Source: CAYRML01 sp050942825
GTDB lineage: Bacteria > Bacillota > Dehalobacteriia > UBA4068
DNA: 64,000 nucleotides
Direction of reading: 5' to 3'
Assembly (NCBI GenBank): GCA_050942825.1
Contig: JBMNOA010000001.1
Location: 8,377 to 72,376, forward strand
This document shows, piece after piece, positions 1 through 7,682 of this stretch. The position numbers and the translations under genes are program-made. Each line of letters opens with the position of its first letter. The first letter of the stretch is position 1. The notes beneath the pieces are model-generated. The model was not told the DNA's origin, did no database searches, and was given only the letters and a program-made list of their open reading frames with translations.

Positions 1-853
1 AAGAAAGAGCAGCCGCCCCGCCGACAATTTCCGAAATTTCTTTGGTAATAGCAGCCTGCCTGGCCCGATTCAAAGATAATGTCAGTGATTCTATCATTTC
101 TATTGCATTATCAGTTGCCGAACTCATCGACGTCATCCTGGCACCATGTTCACTGGCCTTTGATTCCAAAAGCGCATTATAGACACTTATCTCAATGTAC
201 TGTGGAATCAATACACTCAAAATGGCTTCTGCATTTGGTTCAAAAATAAAATCAAAAAATTTATCCTGATCCGTTTCTTTAAATTGCTCTGGTTCTATAG
301 GTAAAATCTTTTTAATCTTCGGCGTATTCATTATTGCCGAACGAAAATAACTGTATACTACATAAACTTCATCATATTGGCCTTCTTCAAAATAGCGAAA
401 AATCTCACTACTCAATTCTCTGGCCTGTGCATAGCTTGGATTGTCTCCTGTATTATTAAATTGATCATCGATTTTATAACCACGGCGGACAAAGTAATCT
501 CTGGCCTTGACCCCAACTGTGATCAATCCTACAGGATGGGAATTATCCTTGATGTGATTTTCCGCCAAACGTAAAACATTACTATTAAAGCTACCGCAAA
601 GGCCACGATTGGAGGCCAAAACTAGATATCCTGTTTTTTTGACTTCTCTTGCTTTCATATAGGGATGTTCAGCTTCACTCTGACTTAGATGGGCAACGAC
701 CTCTTCAATTTTTTGCAAATATGGACGTACTTTTACAACATCCACAGTTGATTTACGCAGTTTTGCCGCCGAAACCATCTTCATCGCCTTAGTGATCTGT
801 TGCATATTTTTGACGCTTTTAATTCGTCTTTTGATATCCCTGGAACTGGCCAT
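1..853 (-). CDS. atpG: ATP synthase F1 gamma subunit (3' end beyond window)
   Basis: The frame is open from the ATG at 853 to the window edge, about 284 codons, so only the last few residues are missing (family about 285-290). It starts MASSRDIKRRIKSVKNMQQI, the typical gamma N-terminus, and contains ASNRGLCGSFN, the conserved segment of the globular domain. The end visible here, with IEMIESLTLSLNRARQAAIT, is the C-terminal helix of the coiled coil that rotates inside the alpha3beta3 ring. Gamma is the central stalk of F1 on the cytoplasmic face of the membrane. It follows atpA by 27 bases in the same operon. atpD and atpC would be expected further left, outside the window. Confidence 0.95.
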   Translation of the reverse strand, partial: MASSRDIKRRIKSVKNMQQITKAMKMVSAAKLRKSTVDVVKVRPYLQKIEEVVAHLSQSEAEHPYMKAREVKKTGYLVLASNRGLCGSFNSNVLRLAENHIKDNSHPVGLITVGVKARDYFVRRGYKIDDQFNNTGDNPSYAQARELSSEIFRYFEEGQYDEVYVVYSYFRSAIMNTPKIKKILPIEPEQFKETDQDKFFDFIFEPNAEAILSVLIPQYIEISVYNALLESKASEHGARMTSMSSATDNAIEMIESLTLSLNRARQAAITKEISEIVGGAAALS

Positions 854-880
854 TGCTTCACCGCCTTTTTACTATATGGA

Positions 881-2383
881 TTAGACCTGTTTTTTAAACT
901 CCGCCAAGGCGCAGGAGATTTCATTTTTCAGCTGATCTGAAAGTACTTTTTCTTTTTTGATTTTCGCTAATATATCGGCATGATGAGTTCGGAAATAGAT
1001 TAACATTCTTTGTTCAACAGCCACTACTTGGGAGACTGGGACATCTGCCAAATAACCTTGCGTGGCAAAGAAAATAGAGATAATTTGCTCTTCCACAGGC
1101 AAAGGGGAATATTGCGGTTGTTTGAGAATTTCAACCATTCTTGCACCACGATCAAGCTGGGCTTTGGTCGTTTTATCTAAATCAGAACCAAACTGAGAAA
1201 AAGCCTCCAATTCATAATACTGAGCCAAATCCAGACGCAGGGTACCCGAAACCTGTTTCATGGCCTTGATCTGCGCCGAACCGCCCACACGGGAAACACT
1301 CAGACCCACATTGATGGCAGGGCGAATACCTGCATAAAACAAATCGGATTCTAAAAAGATTTGGCCATCGGTAATAGAAATTACATTAGTAGGAATATAT
1401 GCTGCCAAGTCACCGGCCTGAGTTTCAATAATTGGCAACGCAGTCATGGATCCACCGCCTTTTTCATCCGAAAGCTTGGCGGCACGCTCTAGCAAACGGG
1501 CATGGAGATAAAACACATCGCCCGGATAGGCTTCCCGGCCGGGGGGACGCCGTAATAGCAGGGAAAGTTCACGGTATGCAGCAGCTTGTTTAGATAAATC
1601 ATCATAAATGATCAAAACATGCTGTCCTTTGTGCATAAAATATTCTCCCATGGCAGCGCCGCAATAAGGCGCAATATAGAGCAATGGTGCCGGTTCGGAA
1701 GCTACAGCCGAAACCACAATAGTATATTCCATAGCACCGTGAGCATGTAGCCTTTCAACCACATTGGCCACAGAGGACGCTCTTTGCCCGATAGCCACAT
1801 AAATACAAATGACATCTTGTCCTTTTTGATTAATGATGGTATCAATGGCCACAGCTGTTTTACCGGTTTGACGGTCTCCGATGATCAATTCACGCTGTCC
1901 GCGACCAATCGGTACTAGAGCATCAATGGCCTTAATACCCGTTTGTAGCGGTTCTTTAACCGGTTGGCGCTCAATTACGCCCGGTGCTGGGGATTCCATA
2001 GGCCGGAACTCTGTATTATTAATTGGACCTGCACCGTCTAAAGGCTGACCCAGAGGATTCACTACCCGTCCGATCAAGGATTCACCAACCGGCACATCGA
2101 CAATACGCCCTGTACGCCTTACCTGATCGCCTTCATGAATATCAGAAAAGGGACCTAAAATAACGCAACCCACATTGTCCTCTTCTAGGTTGAGAGTCAT
2201 CCCTCTGACACCATTGGGAAATTCCAGCAGCTCGCCACTCATAGCATTTTCTAAACCATAGATACGTGCTATGCCATCACCAACCTGGATAACTTGACCC
2301 ACTTCAGCTACATCAATCGAGCCCTGATAATTTTCTATCTGATGTTTTAATATAGAACTTATTTCTTCCGGTCTTATGTTCAA
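881..2383 (-). CDS. atpA: ATP synthase F1 alpha subunit
   Basis: 500 residues, normal for the family. The N-terminal beta-barrel (about 25-90) is followed by the nucleotide-binding domain with the P-loop GDRQTGKT at 169-176, then the helical C-terminal domain. The conserved alpha segment VGGSAQIKAMKQVSGTLRLD is present. Alpha forms the F1 hexamer with beta and carries the non-catalytic nucleotide sites. The gene lies between atpH (38 bases upstream) and atpG, in the usual operon order. Nothing unusual was seen. Confidence 0.98.
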   Translation of the reverse strand: MNIRPEEISSILKHQIENYQGSIDVAEVGQVIQVGDGIARIYGLENAMSGELLEFPNGVRGMTLNLEEDNVGCVILGPFSDIHEGDQVRRTGRIVDVPVGESLIGRVVNPLGQPLDGAGPINNTEFRPMESPAPGVIERQPVKEPLQTGIKAIDALVPIGRGQRELIIGDRQTGKTAVAIDTIINQKGQDVICIYVAIGQRASSVANVVERLHAHGAMEYTIVVSAVASEPAPLLYIAPYCGAAMGEYFMHKGQHVLIIYDDLSKQAAAYRELSLLLRRPPGREAYPGDVFYLHARLLERAAKLSDEKGGGSMTALPIIETQAGDLAAYIPTNVISITDGQIFLESDLFYAGIRPAINVGLSVSRVGGSAQIKAMKQVSGTLRLDLAQYYELEAFSQFGSDLDKTTKAQLDRGARMVEILKQPQYSPLPVEEQIISIFFATQGYLADVPVSQVVAVEQRMLIYFRTHHADILAKIKKEKVLSDQLKNEISCALAEFKKQV

Positions 2384-2421
2384 GACATCTCATCTCCATT
2401 TACCATGCAATCTATTTTGCA

Positions 2422-2967
2422 TCAATTAACTAATTGTTGTCGCAAAAGCTCCAGTTGACGTTTAAAACTTCCGTCATATATCTTGTCCACTAAACGAAGC
2501 TTCAGACCCGCAATCAAAGTATCGTCTACTTCTGTATGCAATCTAATTTTTTTATCCAGTTGGTGGCTCAAAACAGCTATCAGTTGTTCTTTCTGTTCTT
2601 GACTCAAAGGTTGGGCAGCTGTCACACTTACTGACAAAATACCCTCTTTTTTATCTATTAACTCCTTATAACTAGCTAAAATAGCAGTAATATATGCCTC
2701 TCTGGATTTATCAAAAATAAGAAAAAGAAAATTTAAAATAATTTCATCATACTTATCAGCAAAAAGCATATGTGCAAAATTCTTTTTGTCATCTGGTGCG
2801 ATAGCTTTGCTTAAAAAGATATGGGCTACTTCAGGCACTTGATCAATGATTTCTACTATATTTTTCCATTGTTCAAAATATTGTGCCACAGTATTGCGTT
2901 CCAAAGCGATATCAAACAACGCCTTGGCATAACGGCGCGTTATGGATTGATTTATCATTTCAATCAT
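2422..2967 (-). CDS. atpH: ATP synthase F1 delta subunit
   Basis: 181 residues, typical of the delta/OSCP family. It starts MIEMINQSITRRYAKALFDI; the RRYAKALFD motif is the standard delta N-terminus. The C-terminal strand region (VDDTLIAGLKLRLVDKIYDG) matches the family ending, in which delta joins the b subunits to F1. The ATG at 2967 shares its A with the atpF stop (TAATG), suggesting translational coupling. An in-frame ATG at 2958 is an alternative start. Confidence 0.95.
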   Translation of the reverse strand: MIEMINQSITRRYAKALFDIALERNTVAQYFEQWKNIVEIIDQVPEVAHIFLSKAIAPDDKKNFAHMLFADKYDEIILNFLFLIFDKSREAYITAILASYKELIDKKEGILSVSVTAAQPLSQEQKEQLIAVLSHQLDKKIRLHTEVDDTLIAGLKLRLVDKIYDGSFKRQLELLRQQLVN

Positions 2968-3455
2968 TATTGCATCAACCCTATTTCTTTAATGTATTTG
3001 TCGGCTAGCTCTTTTTGATAAGCCGGTGTCGACTCACCCTTAACAATCTTAGCAGCAGCAGCAATGGCTAAAGTAGCTACCTCAGCCTTCAATTGAGCAA
3101 TAGCCATTTCCTTCTCTTTTTCAATCTCAGCTCTGGCCTTATTCATGATATTTTGCGCCTCAACCTTCGCTTGATTAATAATTTCTTGTTTTAATGTTTC
3201 GCTACTTTTTTGAGCTGAGGCAATCATAGATTCACAAACCAGCTTAGCCTCGCTGATTTGTTGTTGCAAAGCTAGCCTCGATGCCTCTGCTTCTTTATTA
3301 CTTTTAGCGGCATTTTCCAAAGCCTCTTTAACGGAAATCCTGCGTTTTTCTAATATATTAAGAACAGGCCTATAAAGGAATTTACGTAATAATAATAGTA
3401 GAATCAAGAAATTAAGGGCTGTAAAAATAGCTTTTCCTAAATCAATTGATAAAAT
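2967..3455 (-). CDS. atpF: ATP synthase F0 b subunit, apparent ATT start
   Basis: This is the b subunit: one N-terminal membrane helix followed by a long charged coiled coil forming the peripheral stalk. A naive start at the TTG at 3407 would give 146 residues and cut the membrane helix in half, with no ribosome site. The frame continues upstream through DLGKAIFTALNFLILLLLL, a normal b-subunit start, to an ATT at 3453-3455. The ATT lies 6 bases after an AGAGAGGTGA ribosome site. An in-frame TGA lies just 5' of that, and no ATG, GTG or suitable TTG is available. From the ATT the protein has 162 residues, a normal length. Either the start is a rare ATT or there is a sequence error here. Confidence 0.85.
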   Translation of the reverse strand: MLSIDLGKAIFTALNFLILLLLLRKFLYRPVLNILEKRRISVKEALENAAKSNKEAEASRLALQQQISEAKLVCESMIASAQKSSETLKQEIINQAKVEAQNIMNKARAEIEKEKEMAIAQLKAEVATLAIAAAAKIVKGESTPAYQKELADKYIKEIGLMQ

Positions 3456-3545
3456 CTTTCTTCACCTCTCTTCAAGGCTATCAACAGAGACCGGCAGCTT
3501 GCACAAAAAGCCCGTTATAAAAAGCGGACAATTTATCTGTAAAAA

Positions 3546-3761
3546 CTACAGTCTTCCCCACAACATAAAGGCAAAGACCATGCCATAAATGGTCAGAGAT
3601 TCCATAAAGGCAAAAGCTACAAACATATTTGTCCTGATTTTGCCGGCAGCCTCCGGCTGACGAGCCATTCCTTCAATTGCTTTGGCAGCGGCAATACCCA
3701 TACCCATACCAGGTCCGATAGTAGCAAGTCCGATAGCTAATGCAACAGCGATTTCTATCAT
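3546..3761 (-). CDS. atpE: ATP synthase F0 c subunit
   Basis: 71 residues forming two membrane helices joined by the polar loop ARQPE (33-37). The first helix carries the glycine-rich GPGMGMG packing motif. The ion-binding carboxylate is Glu54, followed by Ser55 and with Tyr59 nearby (MESLTIYG), which resembles sodium-type rings. The position that holds Gln in Ilyobacter-type sodium rings (GVGQG) is Met21 here, so the coupling ion is uncertain. c subunits form the membrane rotor. The gene sits between atpB and atpF and has a strong GAGG ribosome site. Confidence 0.97.
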   Translation of the reverse strand: MIEIAVALAIGLATIGPGMGMGIAAAKAIEGMARQPEAAGKIRTNMFVAFAFMESLTIYGMVFAFMLWGRL

Positions 3762-3828
3762 TTAGCTCAACCTCCTTTCCCAGGCTTTGCAGTTTTTTAT
3801 ATCAAGTTTTCGATCTAGACAAAATTTT

Positions 3829-4500
3829 TTAGTCCAAGTGCGTTTTGGTAGCTTCGGTTATATAAATAGCAGCTAATAGCATAAAAACTAGCGCTTGGAT
3901 AAATCCTAACAAAAGGCTTAGAGCTTGAAAAGGAAGCGGTAAAAATATTGGAAATATACTAGAGAATTGTCCGATAACCTGCTCTTCACCAAAAATATTG
4001 CCCATAAGACGTAAAGAAAGAGAAATCGGTTTTATAAGATCTTCTAAAATCATTAATGGAAACATAAAGGCTATCGGATAAAAATAATGCTTAAAAAAGC
4101 CTACGCCTCTTTCTTTGATTCCAAAAAAGAACATGGAAAAAAACACCATCAGTGCCAGAGGTACTGTCACACTAATAGAGGCAGTTGGAGCTGCAAGTCC
4201 GGGCAAATGTCCGGCAAAGGGCAAAAGTCCCGAGTAATTTGAAAATAAGATAAAAAGGAATAACGTAGCTATAAAGGGGAAATATTTCTTACCGTTGCCT
4301 TCCATCGTTTCGTCAATAAAATAATAAAGCTTTTCAACTACAGTCTCTACAATATTTTGAAAGCCCTTGGGCTCCATTTTCATTTTCCTGGTGCCAATAA
4401 AAGATGCAATTACCAAAATAGCACTAACAGCCACCATGGTCACCATGGAACTGTCAATACCTAAGCCCCAAATATGAAACAAATATCCGCTTTCGTGCAT
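3829..4500 (-). CDS. atpB: ATP synthase F0 a subunit
   Basis: 223 residues, a multi-pass membrane protein that forms the ion half-channels next to the c ring. The essential arginine is in SLSLRLMGNIFGEE, and the conserved QALVFMLLAAIYI segment follows near the C-terminus. The N-terminus HESGYLFHIWGLGID is a typical short external segment. It lies 75 bases after the AtpI-like gene and 67 before atpE, in operon order. Confidence 0.97.
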   Translation of the reverse strand: MHESGYLFHIWGLGIDSSMVTMVAVSAILVIASFIGTRKMKMEPKGFQNIVETVVEKLYYFIDETMEGNGKKYFPFIATLFLFILFSNYSGLLPFAGHLPGLAAPTASISVTVPLALMVFFSMFFFGIKERGVGFFKHYFYPIAFMFPLMILEDLIKPISLSLRLMGNIFGEEQVIGQFSSIFPIFLPLPFQALSLLLGFIQALVFMLLAAIYITEATKTHLD

Positions 4501-4575
4501 TTTTCAAGCCCTCCCTTACGCCATAATCGTTTTTTGCTTGAAATAAGTTACTTATCATACATTAGAATAATTAGT

Positions 4576-4893
4576 TTAAACTGTTGATTTTAGTTTTAAT
4601 GCGGAAATTTTTGTACCTAATAATAGGGCGCCTGCCGTCGCAATAAGCACGGCAGCAAAAGAAAACGGAAGATACTGGCGAAAATAATAAACAGTAAATA
4701 ATGCCAATATATTCACCGCATAACTAATAAAGGAACGCAAAAAAGTATTGTGTACACTTATTTTTTTGGCATTGGCAGCATCATTTTGGAGAGAAAATTT
4801 CGTCACAGGACGCCAAATAAAAAAATATTTTAGGGCGGCAACCAGACCTCCCCAAAAAAGTCCCGCTAGAACGCCAAACAAATAATATCCCAC
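4576..4893 (-). CDS. ATP synthase subunit I-like membrane protein
   Basis: 105 residues with about four hydrophobic segments. Its place as first gene of the atp operon, before atpB, and its small hydrophobic character fit the AtpI family, which helps c-ring assembly or ion supply. The sequence itself is weakly conserved, so the call rests mainly on context. The start MGYYLFGVLAG follows a GGGGGGC-type purine run on the coding strand. No atpZ-like partner is visible upstream. Confidence 0.75.
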   Translation of the reverse strand: MGYYLFGVLAGLFWGGLVAALKYFFIWRPVTKFSLQNDAANAKKISVHNTFLRSFISYAVNILALFTVYYFRQYLPFSFAAVLIATAGALLLGTKISALKLKSTV

Positions 4894-5223
4894 AAAGTTT
4901 GCCCCCCAGCCCGTGTATTTTAAGAGTTCTGTATTTTTCAGTCATATCATAACGGACTAACAATCTTTCATCAGACCAATTACTAAAAATGTATTAATGA
5001 TTGAAAAATAAGCCGTTTTTATTAAAATATTATAATATTAAAATAGCTAAAAATAGCCTTTAAGTATTTACGTAGCATGTCCTTTACTATTATATATTAT
5101 TGAAAAGAAAATTACCAGTTTTTTTTGAATTTTTTCTTATTTTCGACATAAAAAGCCTTACTATTTAGAAAAGTCTGTTTTCTGTCAATAAATAATATAA
5201 TATAGGAAATATCTGTTTATTAA
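4894..5223. other. Gene-free AT-rich stretch upstream of atp operon
   Basis: No credible ORF is present in 330 bases. It must contain the atp operon promoter on the minus strand, but I could not pick one with good boxes at proper spacing. Confidence 0.6.
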
Positions 5224-5270
5224 TAATAAAAAATGATCCCATTATACGATATCGTATAATGGGATCATTT
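5224..5270 (-). terminator. Terminator of the split tRNA-Ala gene
   Basis: 5231-5270 is a perfect 40-base palindrome (20-base arms starting AAATGATCCC). On the minus strand it is followed by a T-rich tract. It directly follows the CCA end of the tRNA 3' half and so is the original host terminator of that tRNA. Confidence 0.85.
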
Positions 5271-5330
5271 TGGTGGGAGATAAGCGGGATCGAACCGCTG
5301 ACCTCTTGAATGCCATTCAAGCGTTCTCCC
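5271..5330 (-). pseudogene. Displaced 3' half of tRNA-Ala(GGC)
   Basis: Read on the minus strand, this has the anticodon arm (loop ATGGCAT), T arm and CCA of tRNA-Ala. It matches the intact copy at 9589-9664 except for one extra G in the acceptor stem and a C-to-T change. Identity stops at CTCCC (5326-5330), within the D arm. Beyond it lies island sequence rather than a D loop and 5' acceptor strand, so no functional tRNA can form here. Confidence 0.85.
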
Positions 5331-5369
5331 GAACTAGCTTATTACGATAACCAAGTTATTATAATAGGT

Positions 5370-5555
5370 TGATGTGCCACACTAGATATAGTAGGAACCG
5401 AATATGATTCATAATGAAATGGCTGAGAACATGGGATTTTCATTATGAGCCGCAAAAGGTGCGGTATTGAGGCTTATCATTTGTCAAACCCATGATATTG
5501 TATGGTAAGATTATTAACAGGGACGTCGCACGGTAAACCCGTGCGACGTTTTTTT
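5370..5555 (+). ncRNA. Candidate structured RNA ending in a terminator
   Basis: A run of hairpins: TCATAATGAAA (5409-5419) pairs with 5437-5448, and CCGCA (5450-5454) pairs with 5460-5464. A strong terminator follows at 5523-5555. A TATAAT box lies at 5360-5365, but the -35 is poor. No plus-strand gene follows. It could be a small RNA or the leader of a lost gene. Confidence 0.35.
5523..5555 (+). terminator. Rho-independent terminator
   Basis: An 11-base stem (ACGTCGCACGG and its complement) around a TAAAC loop is followed by seven T on the plus strand. There is no T-run on the minus strand. Confidence 0.85.
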
Positions 5556-5714
5556 GTTCGGTCATGACTTCCTAAAATTAGTTTTCATCTTCCACCATAC
5601 TTCCTCCAATGGTTTCCATAAAAATGCTTCGGAACGGAGTATCAAGCAATGAGCATACAAGTTCGGCCCAAACTGTGGGGGTTAGATGGTCGCCTCTCAC
5701 ACACCAGATTTTAG

Positions 5715-6440
5715 TCAAATGACCTTTGCAATCAACTGAATGAGATTAAAATACCTTCCGCCCTCGGCCTCCATCATTTTGATATCGCTTACGGCATATG
5801 GATTAGGACTGGTAAGCCATTCATCCCATGCCTGTTTGCAGCAGTTCATTTCGCGGATATCTACGATTTCAATACCCTCTGCTTGGCTCCACAAATCTTT
5901 CCACCAATCAAGGGAGCGTATAGTCCTTACCACCTCATCAATCCAGAACGGCTTCATTTCATCGGGAACATTTTTCCCGAATTCGTGTTTTATTCCGGGA
6001 ATAGCCACGGCGATATAGCCGCCCTTTTTCACAAAAGGAATGAGCGACGGAAGCATATCCACCGTATCACCGAAATGATGGTAGGCGTCCACAGTGAACA
6101 ACAAGTCAAAGTATCCGTTTGCAAAAGGCAGCCCCTTTGTCGCGTCTACGGAAATCGGAACAGCCTTATCGTCTATTCCGATAGACTGGAAACGCTCATA
6201 GTTTTCAGTAGGCGAAATCCAGAGGTCGGCGGCAAAAACGGACGCATCGTATTTTTTCACTAACAAAAGCGTGGAGAGGCCGCACCCACAGCCGAGGTCA
6301 AGGATTCGCATATTCTCATTGATGTTCAGGTGTGACGCCAATTCCTCTGCTACCCGCATGGCGTTTGGCCCCATCATAGCGGCTTTCAGGAACTCAGCAT
6401 TTTTATCGTTGGACATAAACTGTTCTGTAAATGGATACAT
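5715..6440 (-). CDS. Class I SAM-dependent methyltransferase (island cargo)
   Basis: 241 residues from the ATG at 6440, chosen because AGAAAGGAAG lies just upstream; a longer frame to 6491 lacks a site and overlaps the attenuator. Motif I is ILDLGCGCGLS, followed by the acidic AADLW and the post-I segment FDLLFTVDAYHHF, a Rossmann-type SAM methyltransferase. The substrate cannot be told. Similar proteins are frequent on clostridial mobile elements. The long leader with a terminator hairpin suggests inducible expression, as for resistance methyltransferases, but that is inference. The downstream neighbour is not a gene. Confidence 0.85.
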   Translation of the reverse strand: MYPFTEQFMSNDKNAEFLKAAMMGPNAMRVAEELASHLNINENMRILDLGCGCGLSTLLLVKKYDASVFAADLWISPTENYERFQSIGIDDKAVPISVDATKGLPFANGYFDLLFTVDAYHHFGDTVDMLPSLIPFVKKGGYIAVAIPGIKHEFGKNVPDEMKPFWIDEVVRTIRSLDWWKDLWSQAEGIEIVDIREMNCCKQAWDEWLTSPNPYAVSDIKMMEAEGGRYFNLIQLIAKVI

Positions 6441-6481
6441 GGTTTTCTTCCTTTCTAATTTTCGCCTTATAGAAAGAAGAC

Positions 6482-6506
6482 AAAAAAGCACAGTATATTA
6501 CTGCGC
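6482..6506 (-). promoter_or_regulatory. Transcription attenuator in methyltransferase leader
   Basis: An 8-bp stem (GCGCAGTA with TACTGTGC, including one G-T pair) is followed by six T on the minus strand. It lies 42 bases before the methyltransferase start and downstream of its promoter. Two tiny frames, MSVIL (6634-6617) and MR (6599-6591), lie in the leader and could control it. Confidence 0.65.
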
Positions 6507-6659
6507 TACATACTAAACCATTATAAATAATGATGCTCGTTCAATCTGTAAGGCAGTTTTTGGCAACACAAACAAGAGCAGAACAACTGCTCATCTCATG
6601 ACCTTAACCGAAATCCTTACAGGATGACCGACATCAACACACTACTCTTTCTTTCGTTT

Positions 6660-6688
6660 ACTTTATCATGACACAATCGTTATGTCAA
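6660..6688 (-). promoter_or_regulatory. Promoter of the methyltransferase
   Basis: A perfect -35 TTGACA (6683-6688), a 17-base spacer and -10 TAAAGT (6660-6665) on the minus strand give a leader of about 210 bases before the start codon. Confidence 0.75.
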
Positions 6689-6706
6689 TGAATTAAATCG
6701 CTTTAT

Positions 6707-6739
6707 CGGCACTCCGGGCCAACTTGGCCCGAAGTGCCG
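6707..6739. repeat. Island palindrome, copy 1
   Basis: The core CGGGCCAACTTGGCCCG (6715-6731) is extended by the flanking pair CGGCACT/AGTGCCG. The same core recurs at 7654 and 8978. This copy lies between the methyltransferase promoter and the CD1845-like gene. Confidence 0.9.
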
Positions 6740-6831
6740 GGACAAGATTCGCAAAGTCTCGACAACATTGTTGTCCCCCTTCTTGAATGGTAAAATATAG
6801 GTAGAACCAAACAATGAAAGGGGTTGCTTTT

Positions 6832-7158
6832 ATGCGAATCATACTTAAAATCATTGCTGCGCCATTCGCGGTCATTCTGACAATCGCGGTAGCAATGTTC
6901 ATTTTTCTGTTTTTCCTGTCTGAAAAAATCCTGGGCCTTATGGCCCTTTTTGGAATTGCTATTATGATATTTCAGCGGGAGTGGCTTGGCGGCGTATTCC
7001 TTTTCCTCGCGTTTCTCGCCTCTCCCATGGGAATACCGGCAATCGCGGAATGGCTGCTCGGCAAGCTGTACGGTATGAACCAAGAATTACATATGGGAAC
7101 TGCATTTATCAGGGGATTTGGTGGGCTCCCGACTGTAAGAAGTATGTTATTTCCCTAA
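6832..7158 (+). CDS. CD1845-like small membrane protein with replaced C-terminus
   Basis: 108 residues from the ATG at 6832, which follows GAAAGGGG; an upstream ATG at 6814 has no site. The first 80 or so residues (MRIILKIIAAPFAVILTIAV, then ASPMGIPAIAEWLLGKL) have the hydrophobic layout and ending of the CD1845 family of Tn1549-like elements, function unknown. After LYGMNQE the sequence no longer resembles that family. The last 30 residues are read out of frame through the tail of another gene, so the 3' end was replaced by recombination near 7090-7115. It is probably non-native and may be a pseudogene. Confidence 0.65.
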   Translation: MRIILKIIAAPFAVILTIAVAMFIFLFFLSEKILGLMALFGIAIMIFQREWLGGVFLFLAFLASPMGIPAIAEWLLGKLYGMNQELHMGTAFIRGFGGLPTVRSMLFP

Positions 7159-7463
7159 AGTATGATGATAGGTCATATCTTGCATTAGCTTGGCTCGATA
7201 AAAGTGCTGAGAGCAACTTAACTGCCTATCTCTCGATGGGCGTGGAAATGAATGAACTATCTAAATATGGATTGAAATATTATAATGAAAGTCCACTTCC
7301 AGAAATTGAGTACCAATTTTTGCAATGGAGTTTGGACAGTTCCGCAATGCTGATTTATTACTCGTTTACTGATGTTAGCCAGATACTTTATTCAGGATAT
7401 TTTTGGTTCGATTGTGAGAAAGGAACGGTATATGCTCCGTTTGAGTTGAATCTCAATAAATAG
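7101..7463 (+). pseudogene. 3' fragment of an unknown gene fused to the CD1845-like gene
   Basis: About 115 coherent codons, from roughly NCIYQGIWWAPDCKKYVISL to the stop at 7463, read like a real protein: WxPDxKKYVISLKYDD resembles a repeat of a beta-propeller or TolB-like surface protein. No start codon or ribosome site exists for it. Upstream, its frame runs through the CD1845-like gene as nonsense. I infer a truncated secreted or membrane-anchored protein whose 5' end was lost at the junction. The family is not recognised. Confidence 0.5.
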
Positions 7464-7526
7464 GTACAGTGGCAGGATTATATTTGAAAACCATTGTTTA
7501 ATCTGAATGATACTAATTGAATATTG

Positions 7527-7601
7527 TTTAGCAAACCCGTCGAAAGACGGCGACGCAAAAGCTACGGGTCTAACGTTTCTTACTATGAACGCCGAGTTGC
7601 A
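7527..7601 (+). ncRNA. c-di-GMP-I (GEMM) riboswitch, orphan
   Basis: The segment has the GEMM landmarks in order: AGCAAACC, a P2 hairpin CCGTCGAAAGACGG with GAAA loop, the junction GACGCAAA, then the second arm ACGGGTCTAACG ... CGCCGAGTTGC. A hairpin follows (AGAGGTCAGAA with TTCTGGCCTCT, about 7605-7637) without a clear T-run. The next plus-strand gene is 900 bases away, beyond a minus-strand gene, so the regulated gene seems to be gone. Confidence 0.85.
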
Positions 7602-7650
7602 ACAAAGAGGTCAGAACCCGTGTGGATTCTGGCCTCTTATCTAATGTTGG

Positions 7651-7673
7651 CATCGGGCCAACTTGGCCCGATG
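7651..7673. repeat. Island palindrome, copy 2
   Basis: Core CGGGCCAACTTGGCCCG at 7654-7670 with the CAT/ATG pair outside. It lies between the riboswitch and the repressor gene, 10 bases past the repressor stop. Confidence 0.9.
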
Positions 7674-7682
7674 TGATTGACC

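Noticed and set aside
5405..5450. GGCTGAGAA resembling the TPP riboswitch motif
   Set aside because: The ACCC...GAACCTGAT partner region and the overall stem order are missing, and no thiamine gene follows.
5578..5728. About 49 open codons on the minus strand after the methyltransferase (ending GGSMVEDEN)
   Set aside because: It overlaps the methyltransferase stop in another frame, has no ribosome site and no recognised family. It may be a frameshifted tail or chance.
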